From Gossypium raimondii (Eukaryota; Streptophyta; Magnoliopsida; Malvales; Malvaceae): DNA of 64,000 bases. Positions within the stretch are counted from its first letter, which is position 1; each line of letters starts with the position of its first letter. A model generated the notes under the pieces. The model did no database searches and was not told the origin of the DNA. It saw only the letters and a program-made list of their open reading frames with translations. Below are positions 51,886 through 62,809 of this stretch, piece after piece. The stretch is from contig NC_068570.1 in NCBI RefSeq assembly GCF_025698545.1, positions 124,001 through 188,000 of the forward strand, given 5' to 3'. Made by a program: the position numbers and the translations under genes.

Positions 51886-52972
51886 CTAAACACCTTTCAA
51901 ATTCTTTGCTCTGCAAATTTGCTTCCTTTTAAACCTTGCTGCTGCTGCTCTGCTTTTGCTTACTATGTCCACATCCATGAATGCTTCTTCTGCCGAAACG
52001 TTGAGGTCTGGGATACCCTTTGATGATGGTAACATTGACATCATTTCAACCATCTGATCCATCGTCAACGGTTGCTGATGAACCCTGCTGGGAATTCCTT
52101 GTTGATGTTGACCAACACTAATTTGGGTTGATTCTGGTGTGAGTACACGCTGATTTAACTGTTAAAACCAAAAAGAAAATAATTTTAAAAAAAATGTGAT
52201 AAACTTGAAAAACAACACGACCCCACTTCATCAAAGAAAGCAAACAGAAATAATTTAATTAATTAAAAACCTTTTGTTTCTTGGATTTCAACTCCAAATT
52301 CTCAGCTAGTTGTTGATCAAGCAATTTCCTTTTAATCTCTATATCCTGTTTGAATTCCGAGAAATCAAGGATTTTAGTAAAATATTGAATCGAAGAACAG
52401 GTAAAAAAGATGAAGATAATGCGGTGATATTCAAGAAAACGAGTAAAAAAATAAATAAACTCACCCTTTTGAGTAATTCATTGCGATGGGTAAAATCTTC
52501 CACCATCTCTAGAAGTTGTTCTTTTTTCTGTTTTATTAAGAAAACAAAAAACCCAGAACGGAGATGGATCAGTAAACAGAGCACACGTGTAAAGACAATG
52601 AACTCTAAAAAGAAAGAAAATTAATTGAAAGTGATGATGACCATAAACGAAGATAAAACAACGTACCCTTTTAAGAATATCAACCGAAGAAGCTTTTTTC
52701 TTGGGAGGCAGAGGCAGAGGCTTCTCATCTGCTTCACTGGGACAAAAAGACAGGGGTGTATCAGGGCTTGAAGATACGACATTTTCGACGGGTCCCACGA
52801 CTGCCGAAGAAGGAAGCAGCGGCGGCGAAGATGTGAAAACAGATCTCTTCCTCCGGCAGCCCCAAGTACAAGAAGAGCGAGGAGGGCGTAATATGAGACG
52901 GGGAAGCTCTAACAGGATATTGGCGACCTCAGTATCTTCCATGGTGAAAAGACTGTCAAAGCTCTGTGTCAT
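51886..52972 (-). CDS. IPDLNV family protein, paralogue 2, C-terminally shortened
   Basis: Same four-exon design as its neighbours: 52972-52667, 52527-52465, 52345-52271, 52158-51886, 238 aa, all GT-AG. N-terminal block MEDTEVANILLELPRL ... TWGCRRKRS; coiled coil KKEQLLEMVEDFTHRNELLKR, DIEIKRKLLDQQLAENLELK; IPDLNVSAEEAFMDVD. A TAG codon replaces the Tyr codon of the terminal YKAGCPLT, which is otherwise preserved past the stop, so the last eight residues are lost. It also lacks the Leu-Gly-rich link after LTPE seen in paralogues 1 and 3. Probably still expressed: the promoter keeps a G-box and a telo-box. Confidence 0.83.
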
Positions 52973-53900
52973 TGTTAACCCCAAGTTCCTTAATTTTGCT
53001 CTGATACTTAAAAAGAACAAGAAAGTGGGGATTTGAATTGAAAGGCGGTCTTAATTGAACGAATTGGAAAACAGAGAGCAAAAGATAAAAGAGAGAGAGA
53101 TGAAGAGATTGAGTTGCTTGGAAAGAGGGTCTCTCTCGCTCTCGGCACATAAAGGAATCCATGGCGAGGGCCTTGGGTTAATGACACGTGTCATAAAAGA
53201 AGAGGGTGTTGATGATGGTTTTAGGGTTTATGGCCCTATTTCCTTTTGCCACTTAATGGGCTTTTTTGAGTTTACCATAGATTGACTTCTAGAGTCAATT
53301 TCCGCTACCATAAATTCTAATCTATTTTAATTATATCTTTAAATTATTACTATTATTATTAAAATTATTAATTTAATAGTTAATTTTTCAAAAAATTAAA
53401 GAAAAATTTCTAAAACTAAAAATAAAATAAAACTAGGGAAAAGAAAAGTAGCGATAACTTTTATAAAAGCTTGAAAACCTCAAAATTAAGACTTTTACAA
53501 TATCTATTTTTAAAATGTTTATTTTAAATTTTCATTTCAATTATGTCACATGAGATATGACATCTAATTTAACAGTTAAATTAATAATTTTAACAATATA
53601 ATAATTTTAATAATATAATATTATAATTTGAAGATATAACTAGAATGACTTAAAATTTGAGACGTAGTTTAGGATGTTTGATGTTTATTTATGTGAAAAT
53701 AAAATTTAAATAATATTAAATTTAACCTAATTTAGATATTTAAGGAAAAGAACTTAAATATGGTCGTTTTTGTGGTTATTATTAACGAATAACTGTTGCT
53801 CTGTCATCACACAACACTCATATAAGCTGCCAAATGTCGTTGCAAAAATTACTTTAGTTGGTAGACATCTTATTTTATTCAATTTTAATTAATATATTAA

Positions 53901-54670
53901 AGGGTAAATTCCAATGGTAATCACCCAACTATTAGAAATTTTTCTTTTAGTCACCTAACTATAAAATGTTACAAAAATGATTGTTTCACCATTGCACTTT
54001 TTCTTTTCTGATTACCGACCTTTAAATGACTAATGAAAAGTTGATGTGGTAGCTTTTTAAAATTGACATAATAATAAGTTTGACCCCCAATATTCATAAT
54101 TCAGTAGTGATTCTAAAAAATTAAACTCGTAATATTTATACATTGTGTAATTTGATCCTTTCTACAACTTTGTTTTTCTTTGTGGCCCGTTTTAACATTG
54201 TCCCTATGTTGGGTTAAAAACCAAAATGACCTAAATTTTGAAAAATAGTTAATTCGATTTCTTGAATAAAAACTCACTTCTTTAATTCAACCCAATTATA
54301 AGGTTTGATTTGCTTCGTCAATGACAATCAACTCAAGCTAACAAAAAAAAAAATTTAATTATCATGAAGAGATATAAGTTTCTAGTCATTCGATGTATAA
54401 GGGAAAAATAATATATTCTAGGATTGTCCGGTTTAATAATAAACAAGCTTTTTTTTAATACTTTTTTTGGGTGAACTTTTATTTCTAATTTACATATTGC
54501 GTGTTAAATTATATATTCATGTAAAAATAGGATAAAATTAAGTAACGTAAACATTAAAACTAATTTTTTATTATCAATTTTAGAAAATGTCACGTCATCT
54601 TTCTATTACCCATTTATAAACAATGACTTAAAAAGATTGATTTTTTAAATAATAATAGTTGACTCAATTT
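53901..54670. mobile_element. Long-TIR MITE, copy 1
   Basis: The left end AGGGTAAATTCCAATGGTAA ... CACCCAACTATTAG matches the inverted right end of copy 2 over about 200 bp. The interior (about 54280-54580) is a direct match to 57360-57650. Its own right TIR is only partly preserved (54590-54670). Non-coding. Confidence 0.65.
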
Positions 54671-55462
54671 ATTGAAAAAAAGAGAGAGGTACAAAACAGA
54701 TTTAATGTCATTGGTAGCAAAACCTGAAAAGATTGAAAAATAAAATAACATTCAAGAACATAAAAGAATTTTGTAGAGGAATGAACCGACCATCCCTTCC
54801 CTTCAGCAAAACTTGAGCTTAATCAGCACCAATCTCCCTAGCAAACATCACAAAATGTTGGAGATAACCAGAAAAGAAACGTGGAAAGCAATTTAAAGAT
54901 GATTTTTCAAAAACTTCGCATGCACACCTGATCATCAAGGCAAGTCCATACATCGATGATTGATCGCTCCTACCTAGAAAGCCTCCTCTTGCATAAGCAC
55001 CCCTTCCGATGCCATTGTAGGTGCAGTTTGATTACCATTTCTAACAATGAATGCAAATCGACAAAAAAAAAAATTTTCGAGAGTCTTTTTACATTTGAAG
55101 TAAGCATAAACTCTTGAATTTTTCTCATTTTGTTCAAATAAGTAATTTTACATCCAAATGAGCTTTGTGGGAAATCAACCAATACCTCATGTGTACTTCC
55201 CATAAAATAGAGCGATTAAATGGCATGGAAATAATAAGTCATAAATCATAGAAACAAAAATGTGCCCACCCAGTATCCAAACATACCAATAATGGGGCGT
55301 TTGAGAATCACGCACATTGAAGGAGCGTGGACTAGTTTCTAATCTTAAGTCTCCCAATACTCCTTTAACTAAATTAACCAAAGGAACAAAAAACCTCTAT
55401 TAAACTCGCGCGTATGAGTCAACCAACAGTAGACTTAATAAAAGCCCATCAAATAAGGCCAT

Positions 55463-55505
55463 AAACCCTAAAACCATTCTCAATCCCCTTTTTGTCTGAC
55501 ACGTG
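55463..55505 (+). promoter_or_regulatory. Telo-box and G-box upstream of IPDLNV paralogue 3
   Basis: AAACCCTAA at 55463-55471 and CACGTG at 55500-55505, with an AAGCCCAT site II-like motif just before. The telo-box is shared by all three paralogues; the exact G-box is present in paralogues 2 and 3. Telo-box plus site II promoters are typical of genes active in dividing cells; the G-box binds bZIP/bHLH factors. Confidence 0.55.
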
Positions 55506-55564
55506 TCAATAACCCATGGCAAGTCCTTTATATGCTGAGAGCGAGCCAGACCCTCTTTCCAAGC

Positions 55565-55566
<2 letters not shown>

Positions 55567-55612
<46 letters not shown>
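55567..55612. repeat. (CT)n microsatellite, about 23 units
   Basis: Uninterrupted CT dinucleotides in the probable 5' leader of paralogue 3, about 100 bp before its ATG. The same place in paralogues 1 and 2 has only short GA/CT-rich sequence, so the expansion is specific to this copy. Confidence 0.9.
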
Positions 55613-55618
<6 letters not shown>

Positions 55619-55713
55619 TGCTCTCTGTTTTTCAATTCTTTCAATTCTGTTTTTCCCCCCTTTTCTTGTTCTTTTAAGTATCAGATGAAAATTGAGGAAT
55701 TTTGGGGTTAACA

Positions 55714-56851
55714 ATGAAACAGAGCTTTGACAGTGTTTTCGCCATGGAAGATATTGAGGTTGCCAATATCATGTTGGAGCTTCCCCGTCTCATGTTACGC
55801 CCTCCTCGCTTTTCTTGTACTTGGGGCTGCCGGAGGAAGAGATCTGTTTGCACATCGTCTCCGCCGCCGTCGAAACAGCCTCTTCCTTCTTCCACCGTCG
55901 TGGGACCCGTCGAAAAGGTCTTATCTTCAAGCCCTGATACACCCCTGTCTTTTTGTCCCAGTGAAGCAGATGAGAAGCCTCTGCCTCTGCCTCTTCCTCC
56001 CAAGAAAAAAGTTTCTTCGGTTAATAGTCTCAAAAGGGCACGTCGTTTTATCTTCGCTTTGGGTCATCATCACCTTGAATTTTTTTTTCTTTTTTTGAGT
56101 TCATTGTCTTTACACGTCTGCTCTGTTTTCTGATACATGTCCGTTCTGGGGTTTTTGTTTTCTTAATAAAACAGAAAAAAGAACAATTTTTAGAGATGGT
56201 GGAGGATTTTACCCATCGCAATGAATTACTTAAAAAGGTGAGTTTTTTTTCTTTAACTCATTTTCTTGAATGTCACCGCATTATCTTCATCTTTTTTACT
56301 TGGTTCTTCAATTCAATGGTTTACGAAAATCTTTGATTACTGGGAATTCAAACAGGATATAGAGATTAAGAGGCAATTGCTTGACCGACAGATAGCTGAG
56401 AATTTGGAGTTGAAATCCAAGAAACTAAAGGTTTTTAATTGATTTACTTTTTGATAAAGTGGGGTCGTGTTAGTTCATCACTTTTTTTAATTATTTTCTT
56501 TTTGGGTTTTAACAGTTAAATCAGAGCCTTCTCACACCAGAAACACATAAAAGCTTGAATCTTGGGATACAATCAACCCAAATGACTGTTGGTCAACATC
56601 ATCAACAACAAGGAATTCCCAGCAGGGTTCACCACCAACCGTTGATGATGGATCAGATGGTTCAAATGATCTCATTGTTGCCATCATCAAACAGTATCCC
56701 AGACCTCAACGTTTCAGCAGAGGAAGCATTCATCGATCTAGACATAGTAAACAAAAGCAGAGCAGCAGCAGAAGCAAGGTTTAAAAGGAAGCAAATTTGC
56801 AGAGCAAAGAATTTCAAATCGCTTTACAAAGCTGGGTGCCCATTAACATGA
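55714..56851 (+). CDS. IPDLNV family protein, paralogue 3 (inverted copy)
   Basis: Exons 55714-56037, 56175-56237, 56356-56430, 56516-56851, 265 aa. N-terminal block MEDIEVANIMLELPRL ... TWGCRRKRS, SSPDTPLSFCPSEADEKP, basic PPKKK, coiled coil KKEQFLEMVEDFTHRNELLK and DIEIKRQLLDRQIAENLELK, then IPDLNVSAEEAFIDLD and YKAGCPLT. The first intron would need a GC donor: AAAAGG followed by GCACGT, where paralogues 1 and 2 have GTACGT. GC-AG introns are a known minor plant class. If it is not spliced, translation runs on and stops after 139 residues with a hydrophobic end. I used ATG 55714 because it is the first ATG in frame and matches the start in the other copies. Confidence 0.82.
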
Positions 56852-57164
56852 CATTTTTTTGGTCTCTAAGGCGGCATTAAGGTAGACAGAATGGAAAATT
56901 GTAAATTAGAGGGAAGTTGATAATGAGAGGAGAATATATTTGATTTGGTATTAAATGTTTCCAATAAATGCTTTTTTAGTGTGATTTATTCAATGCAAGA
57001 TTTTCTTTTTTGGTGAGAATGTGTTTAGCTTTGGTTTTTGGGTGTGAAGGAATCTAATTTTGATGGACTGTAAAACCCAAATTATAAGCATGGAAGTGGA
57101 AAGAAGTGAGTTATTGACACCAATTTTATGTGTGTATACAAGCTTTGAGTCAGTTTCATTTACA

Positions 57165-57875
57165 TGGTATAATAATAATTTTAGTCCTCAATATTTTATA
57201 TGTTTAGCTAATTTTGGTTTAACTCTAAAAAATGAATCTTTAACATTTACACATGATGTATTTTGATCTTTTTGTAATTTTACTGTTCCTTGCAATATTT
57301 TTATGTTGTCTCCTGTTTGATTCAATGAAAAATAAACAAATTCTTAAAAGTAAAATATGTTCACTTCATTAATTCAACTAAATTGTAAGTCTAACAATTT
57401 TATAAAAGAAAAATTAAATTTTGATTTGCTTCATCAATGGATCAACTCAAGCTAACAAAAAATGAATTAATTATCACCGAGAGATATCAAGTTCTTAGTC
57501 ATTTTAAGTACAAGATAAACAATGTATTTGAGGATTGTCTAGTTTAATAATAAATATTCTTTTTAAATTTCTAATTTACGCATTGTGTATTAAATTATAT
57601 TTTTCATGTAAAAGGGATAAAATTAGGTAATGTGTAAACATTAAGAGCTAAAATTTTTAAAATTCAGACAAAATTGACACAATGTGCAAAAGTTGAGGGC
57701 TACACTTGTTATTATATCACATTAAAAGTTGCCCAATCATCTTTCCATTAGCCATTTAACGACGGGTGATTAAAAATAATTGAATAATTAGTTAGTCATT
57801 TTATAATTTTTCATAATTGAGTGACCAAAGAAGAAATATAATGATAATCGGGTGACTATCAATATGATTTACCCT
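57165..57875. mobile_element. Long-TIR MITE, copy 2
   Basis: The right end (GGTGACTATCAATATGATTTACCCT) is the inverted partner of the copy 1 left end. The interior matches copy 1 directly (GATTTGCTTCATCAATG against GATTTGCTTCGTCAATG). The left TIR is truncated. The outermost ends of the two copies are flanked by similar AT-rich 9-mers (ATATATTAA and ATATTATAA). Confidence 0.65.
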
Positions 57876-58265
57876 ATATTATAAAAATTCTTTTCATTTT
57901 ATTTAAATAAAATTTTCTATTTTTTACATCCAAATTAGTCTTTAATCTTTTAATTGAGTTTAGTTCTGTTTGATCGGATTTTTTAGATTTTTCAAATTCT
58001 TTATGATAATTTAAAATTTTCATATTAATTTTAAGTTCTGAGTTTAGGACTTTAGAACTTATTTTGACAAAATAACAATTTTATGACTTTTGTATATTAT
58101 TTCAGTAAATTTTAAATTTTTTAGATTCTTCTAAAATATTAATTTTTAAGTCAATAAAAATAACCAATAACTCCTTTATAGTATTTTAAAAATAATTAGT
58201 TATATATTGTTTTAAGTAATTTTTACTATTTTAAATATAAAATATTTATTTTTATTTATAAATTA

Positions 58266-58640
58266 AATAAAAAGAAAGGTAAAAACACTTTTCTAGTCTC
58301 TCTCAATTTCGATATTGAGCTAATTTGGTCCCTCTAAAAAAATTGAGCAATTTAATTTTTTCAATTTCAAAACTAAACAACTCAGGACAATTAATCACAA
58401 TTTTCATATATTGCATCAATTGTACATGATTTTGATTGATATAATAACAAATTTTGCTATCCATTTTATATATTCTACATAAATGTCTACAAAATAAGTA
58501 AATGTTGCAAGCTAAAACTGTTAAATCAGGATCAAATTGACAAAATGCATAAACATTGAGAGCTAAATTTATTATTATATCAATAAAAATATGTACAAAT
58601 AACAAAAATGTTAAAGTTGTGATTAATTATCTTTAATTAC
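58266..58640. repeat. Dispersed repeat, copy 1
   Basis: Shares an ordered set of motifs (AGTCTCTCTCAATTT, AGGACAATTAATCA, TTGATTGATATAAT) in direct orientation with 61250-61660. Probably a decayed non-coding transposon family. Confidence 0.5.
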
Positions 58641-58877
58641 TCATTTTCGAAATTGAAGAGAAACCATTGCTTAATAATAATCAGAAGAATTTCTCGATTT
58701 TTCATTTTGTATCATAGTGGGAATGAGTAGAAAAGAAAGGTGGGTAAAGGCAAAAGAATCTAAAACCTTAGAATTTATACCAAAGCAAAAGAAGCTAACT
58801 TTTTTCATGCTTTAATCCTCTATATATATATACACGCATACATACATAAATGGGGCAAATAAGCCTGAAACATAGAG

Positions 58878-59294
58878 ATGGGTTGGCTGTTCAAGGACAA
58901 AGGTCCTGGTTGGAAGAAAGGATGGACGGAACAAGCAATAACCTCCATTTCAGCACCACCTTTGCCTCTCCTTTCAATATTCGGCATCATATGTGTCCTC
59001 CTCATGGTTTCTTCTTACATCAACTTGAAGAGAGAGGTCCACCATACGGTGTTTAACTTGAAGCTGTTCCTTCTGTTCTTGCCGGTCATGTTGATTTTCG
59101 CCGCTCAGTTTTTGAGTAAGTGTGAAAGGTTGGTGGTTCCTTACGTGAGGACGAAGAGGGACTTGGTACGTAGGACTTGGGACTTGCCTTGGGGTATGAT
59201 TATGGTGGTGGTTGTGCTTTTGGTCATGGTCTCTTACCAGTCTTACTTTCATTCTATGTGGTCTCCTAATATTTGGAGGTCTGTTTATCTGTGA
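58878..59294 (+). CDS. Small plant membrane protein, three predicted TM segments
   Basis: Single-exon, 138 aa, family not named with confidence. MGWLFKDKGPGWKKGWTEQ is a polar, amphipathic N-terminus. Hydrophobic segments lie at about 29-50 (LPLLSIFGIICVLLMVSSY), 59-79 (FNLKLFLLFLPVMLIFAAQFL) and 105-122 (WGMIMVVVVLLVMVSY). A basic loop (VRTKRDLVRR) separates the last two and gives topology by the positive-inside rule. The C-terminus is short (WSPNIWRSVYL). A TATA-like run lies about 50 bp upstream. The layout suggests an integral plasma-membrane or endomembrane protein; role unknown. Confidence 0.8.
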   Translation: MGWLFKDKGPGWKKGWTEQAITSISAPPLPLLSIFGIICVLLMVSSYINLKREVHHTVFNLKLFLLFLPVMLIFAAQFLSKCERLVVPYVRTKRDLVRRTWDLPWGMIMVVVVLLVMVSYQSYFHSMWSPNIWRSVYL

Positions 59295-60240
59295 AACAGC
59301 TTTTTGTTTATTGCTATACCCCCCCCCCCCACCCACCACTTGGATGATATTGGAAGCTGAATAATCTCTATAAATCATCTCTGTTGGATTAAATCGATTC
59401 GATTATTGATTTTCATAATTAAAATTATTGAATCAATTAAATGGAATTTTATTTTTATTTCACTCAACCCACCAATAAGCAGTACTTTATTCCACATTTT
59501 CAGCCCTAGAGAAATTGATGCCTCTACCATGTTTATCGGCAAAAGAATAAAAAAGATGGCGGGGCTGATATGACAACCACAAAATGCTAATGCATTAATA
59601 ATTAATTATCCCTTCTAAACTAAATGATAAGTGGTAAAAAAAAGAACACAACAATACTTATGTAATTAATTGGCAATATAATACAAGAACCACAAAGATT
59701 CAAATAGGCTCATCTTGTCTTGGTGTAGTGTGTATACTACCAGAAACGCTTCGTTTTGGGCTTACTTGGGTTATGTTCTATGTGAAGGATTGGGCTTACA
59801 AGTATAGCTTCCTCGGTTTCTGTATATTTGGATGTTTTAATCGATTCAAGTTGATGATTAAGATTTATTAACATTTTGACCTCCATCTTCCCCCGATTTA
59901 AAACACCATGGGCAAATCCAAGGCTACATGGAATTATAATTTTCTTTTACAAATTAATAATAGAATTTAGAAGACATGCCAAACATTTTTCAGACAGAAT
60001 TTAATTGGTCCGCCGACTTGTCCGGAATACAGTGAGCTAACAAAACCTCATCCTCTTTAATGTCAACATCTCGAACCACAACCAAAAACAGTTCAACCAC
60101 CCTCCATTAAGTGTTGGTCTAAACCCGCGTGCCTCTCCGGTTTCCGCCACTAAAACAGTTTGTTTAACCTTTTTGACACTCTTCTAACTTGAAACTACTC
60201 CCAAAAATTCCTCTAACAAAACCAGTTCGTGTGTGAGACA
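59295..60240. other. Intergenic between the membrane-protein gene and the ERD2-like gene
   Basis: A poly-C run (59322-59331), then AT-rich DNA, then the CA-rich 5' flank of the ERD2-like gene from about 60050. No gene. Confidence 0.6.
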
Positions 60241-62809
60241 ATGAAGGGTAAGGCAACCAAGAACCCAATCTTCGCCTTCACCACATGGATCCGACGACAA
60301 CCACCGAAGATGAAAGCGTTTTTAGTGACCATCTCAGGGATGGCAGCTCTTTTGTTCTTGAGAATGGTGGTGGAAGATCACAACAATCTTTTTGTTGCTG
60401 CTGAGACTGTTCATGCTTTGGGTACTTTTGTCCTTATTTACAAGCTTACCAAAGAGAAAGCTTGTGCTGGTACATCCTTTTTTTTTTTCTTTTAATTCGA
60501 TTTGTTTTGATCATAGTTGAGCTGGATAGATTGGGTTTCTTTGATTGATGATCTTTTGAATGTTCATGCATAGTTAGTGATATTTTGTTGCTATAAATGC
60601 CTCTTGCTGTCAGAAAAAATAGAATCTTTGACCTTAATCTTGGTTGTATGTTTCTTGGCTGGTAATCGAGGATCAGATATTATCCATTAGTCGTGATATT
60701 TAGTATGTTTATTTCATTTACGGTAGAATAACCCCAATCCGTAAGGTTTCGATCCATAGGAGTAGATCTTGGTCGCAACTATAGTAATGATTTTATCCAT
60801 TAAAGCTTCTAAATTTTTTCAATCAATAAAAATAAATAATTGATTAATCTTAATAACTCTAATATCTTACTTTCCATTCCAATTTTTTCTCAAAAAAAAG
60901 AAACTTAAACCGTAATACTTTAATTACATGGTGAAAAGAAAAAAGAAGGTTATTGCTTGTATTTTAATAAGGTAAGATAAATACAAAATTTAAGGCTTAG
61001 AACTATTTATTTTGATCTAATGGCTAAAATCATTTTAGTTCTCATTTTAAAATTCTCACTATAATTATTACCGTTAATTTTTATTTTTATTTTGAAAATT
61101 GATTCAAGACAAGTGAGTAAACTTTCAATTAAAAATTTGTGGTTCAAGTTGATGTCAAGTTAGATCAAAGTCGTAGCACCACAACACAAGGAGTTTACCA
61201 CAGTAGGAATTTTTTTTGGATTGGGTTTTAAAATTTTAAATAAAATCATTTTGCAAGATAAAAAAAGTTTCTATAGTCTTTCTTAATTTGACAATTGAGT
61301 AAATTGATTCTTTTCAGTGTTGAAATTGAGTAATTAAGGACAATTAATCATGGTGTTCACATTTTCCGTCAATTTATCTTACTTTTGATTGATATAATTG
61401 CCATTAATGTCAACACATTTTGTCAATTTGGTTCAAATTCTACAAAATTCAATAAATTTAGCAATTAACGTTTACACATTTTGCTAATTTGATCTTTATT
61501 CTAAATTTGTTGATATCCAACGAGGGCCAAGTTTGTTGAATTTTTTTAAAATCACGACCAAAGCAACAAAATTCGTAAACGTTGAGGGTTAAATTTGTTA
61601 TTATACAAATAAAACGTAGGATACTATAATTAATTGGTTGCTACCTTGTTCATAAAAATTAATTTGCTCAAAATTAAGAAATTAAAAACATCTTTTTACT
61701 TAGTTGCAAGAGGTATAAAAATTGTATCCATGTTGTTTTTAGCAAAACTATATATACATGTGTATTTATTTTGTTGATAATTCATTGAACATCAACTACT
61801 ACCTTTGCATGCGTCTTAATTTCACTTCTCTTTGCAGGACTTTCCCTTAAATCACAGGAACTAACAGCTATATTTTTAGCCGTTCGATTATACTGCAGTT
61901 TTGTAATGGAATACGACATACATACACTACTTGATACAGCTACGTTAGGGACAACCCTTTGGATCATTTACATGATCCGTTTTAAACTAAGGTCAACGTA
62001 CACGCACGACAAAGACAATTTAGGAATCCAGTATGTGGTCTGTCTTCGTATCTAACCTCTTTGTTCCTGCTGCATTGTGTTTTGTTTTAACCTTTATGTA
62101 TTTCGATCCATTTTCCGTCGCTTAAACGCGCTCAGTTTATTTCCTTACAGGTCATACCTTGTGCGGTTTTGTCGTTGTTTATTCATCCAACAACAAGTCA
62201 TCTTTTATTCAATAGGATTTGCTGGGCTTTCTGTGTTTACCTCGAAGCTATTTCGGTTCTGCCTCAGTTGCGGCTCATGCAGAACATTCAGGTAAGGCAA
62301 CAAGCGATAAGCGCTCGTCGCTCTCAAAACCGACACTTGTTTGAACATAATCACCTTTCCTTTTTGTGTCTCCGTTTCAGATCATCGAACCGTTTACCGC
62401 ACATTACGTGTTTGCGTTGGGTGTTGCGAGGTTCTTTAGTTGTGCACATTGGATTATCCAGGTAGAATGGACTTGCATATAGGCTGAACAATGTTTCTTG
62501 ATTGATTGACTTGAATGTTGGATCTAAATGAGCGCACGTTCTTTTGCCTAGGTATTCGACACTCGAGGGCGCTTATTGACGGCTCTGGGATACGGATTAT
62601 GGCCTTGTTTCGTCCTGCTTTCCGAGATTGTTCAGACTTCCATTTTGGCAGATTTTTGCTACTACTATGTTAAAAAGTGAGTATTGTGCATGAATTTTAC
62701 AACATGCCTTCAATTGATAAATTCGTCGTTAAAAGCTTTTATTTTCCTTCAATTTAACAGTATCCTCGGCGGACAACTCGTCGTGCGACTCCCCTCCGGT
62801 GTGGTGTAA
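60241..62809 (+). CDS. ERD2/KDEL-receptor-related membrane protein
   Basis: Member of the ER lumen protein retaining receptor family, in the longer ERD2-related subgroup of plants (about 270 aa against about 215 for true ERD2). Exons 60241-60469, 61838-62037, 62151-62291, 62381-62461, 62552-62676, 62761-62809, 274 aa, all GT-AG. The N-terminal extension MKGKATKNPIFAFTTWIRRQ is followed by a first TM segment, then the core: CAGLSLKSQELTAIFLAVRL, CSFVMEYDIHTLLDTATLGT, SWAFCVYLEA-like ICWAFCVYLEAISVLPQLRL, PFTAHYVFALGVARFFSCAH, LADFCYYYVK and the end LVVRLPSGVV. True ERD2 returns KDEL proteins from Golgi to ER; whether this subgroup binds KDEL is unclear. Start chosen at the first ATG. Intron 1 is long (1368 bp) and carries a repeat (61250-61660). 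Confidence 0.93.
61250..61660. repeat. Dispersed repeat, copy 2, in intron 1 of the ERD2-like gene
   Basis: Direct-orientation relative of 58266-58640 (AGGACAATTAATCA and TTGATTGATATAAT shared). Non-coding. Confidence 0.5.

Larger units (their letters stand above)
52973..55713. other. Divergent promoter region between IPDLNV paralogues 2 and 3
   Basis: Head-to-head region. The paralogue 2 side has a G-box CACGTG (53185-53190) and an inverted telo-box (53221-53229). The paralogue 3 side has a telo-box (55463-55471), a G-box (55500-55505) and a long (CT)n run in the leader (55567-55612). Between them are AT-rich DNA and a long-TIR MITE (53901-54670). Confidence 0.6.
56852..58877. other. Intergenic after paralogue 3
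   Basis: 3' UTR to about 57060, then the second long-TIR MITE (57165-57875), AT-rich DNA, a second repeat family at about 58266-58640 (shared with 61250-61660), and a TATATATATA box (about 58820-58832) before the small membrane-protein gene. Confidence 0.6.

Noticed and set aside
53901-57875. A single 4-kb Pack-MULE holding IPDLNV paralogue 3
   Set aside because: Each flank is better read as a separate MITE copy, since both have interior and partial second-end sequence. I keep a composite movement only as a hypothesis.
58974-59378. Minus-strand 134-residue frame over the membrane-protein gene
   Set aside because: Antisense shadow: the plus strand encodes a clear signal of three hydrophobic segments with a TATA box.
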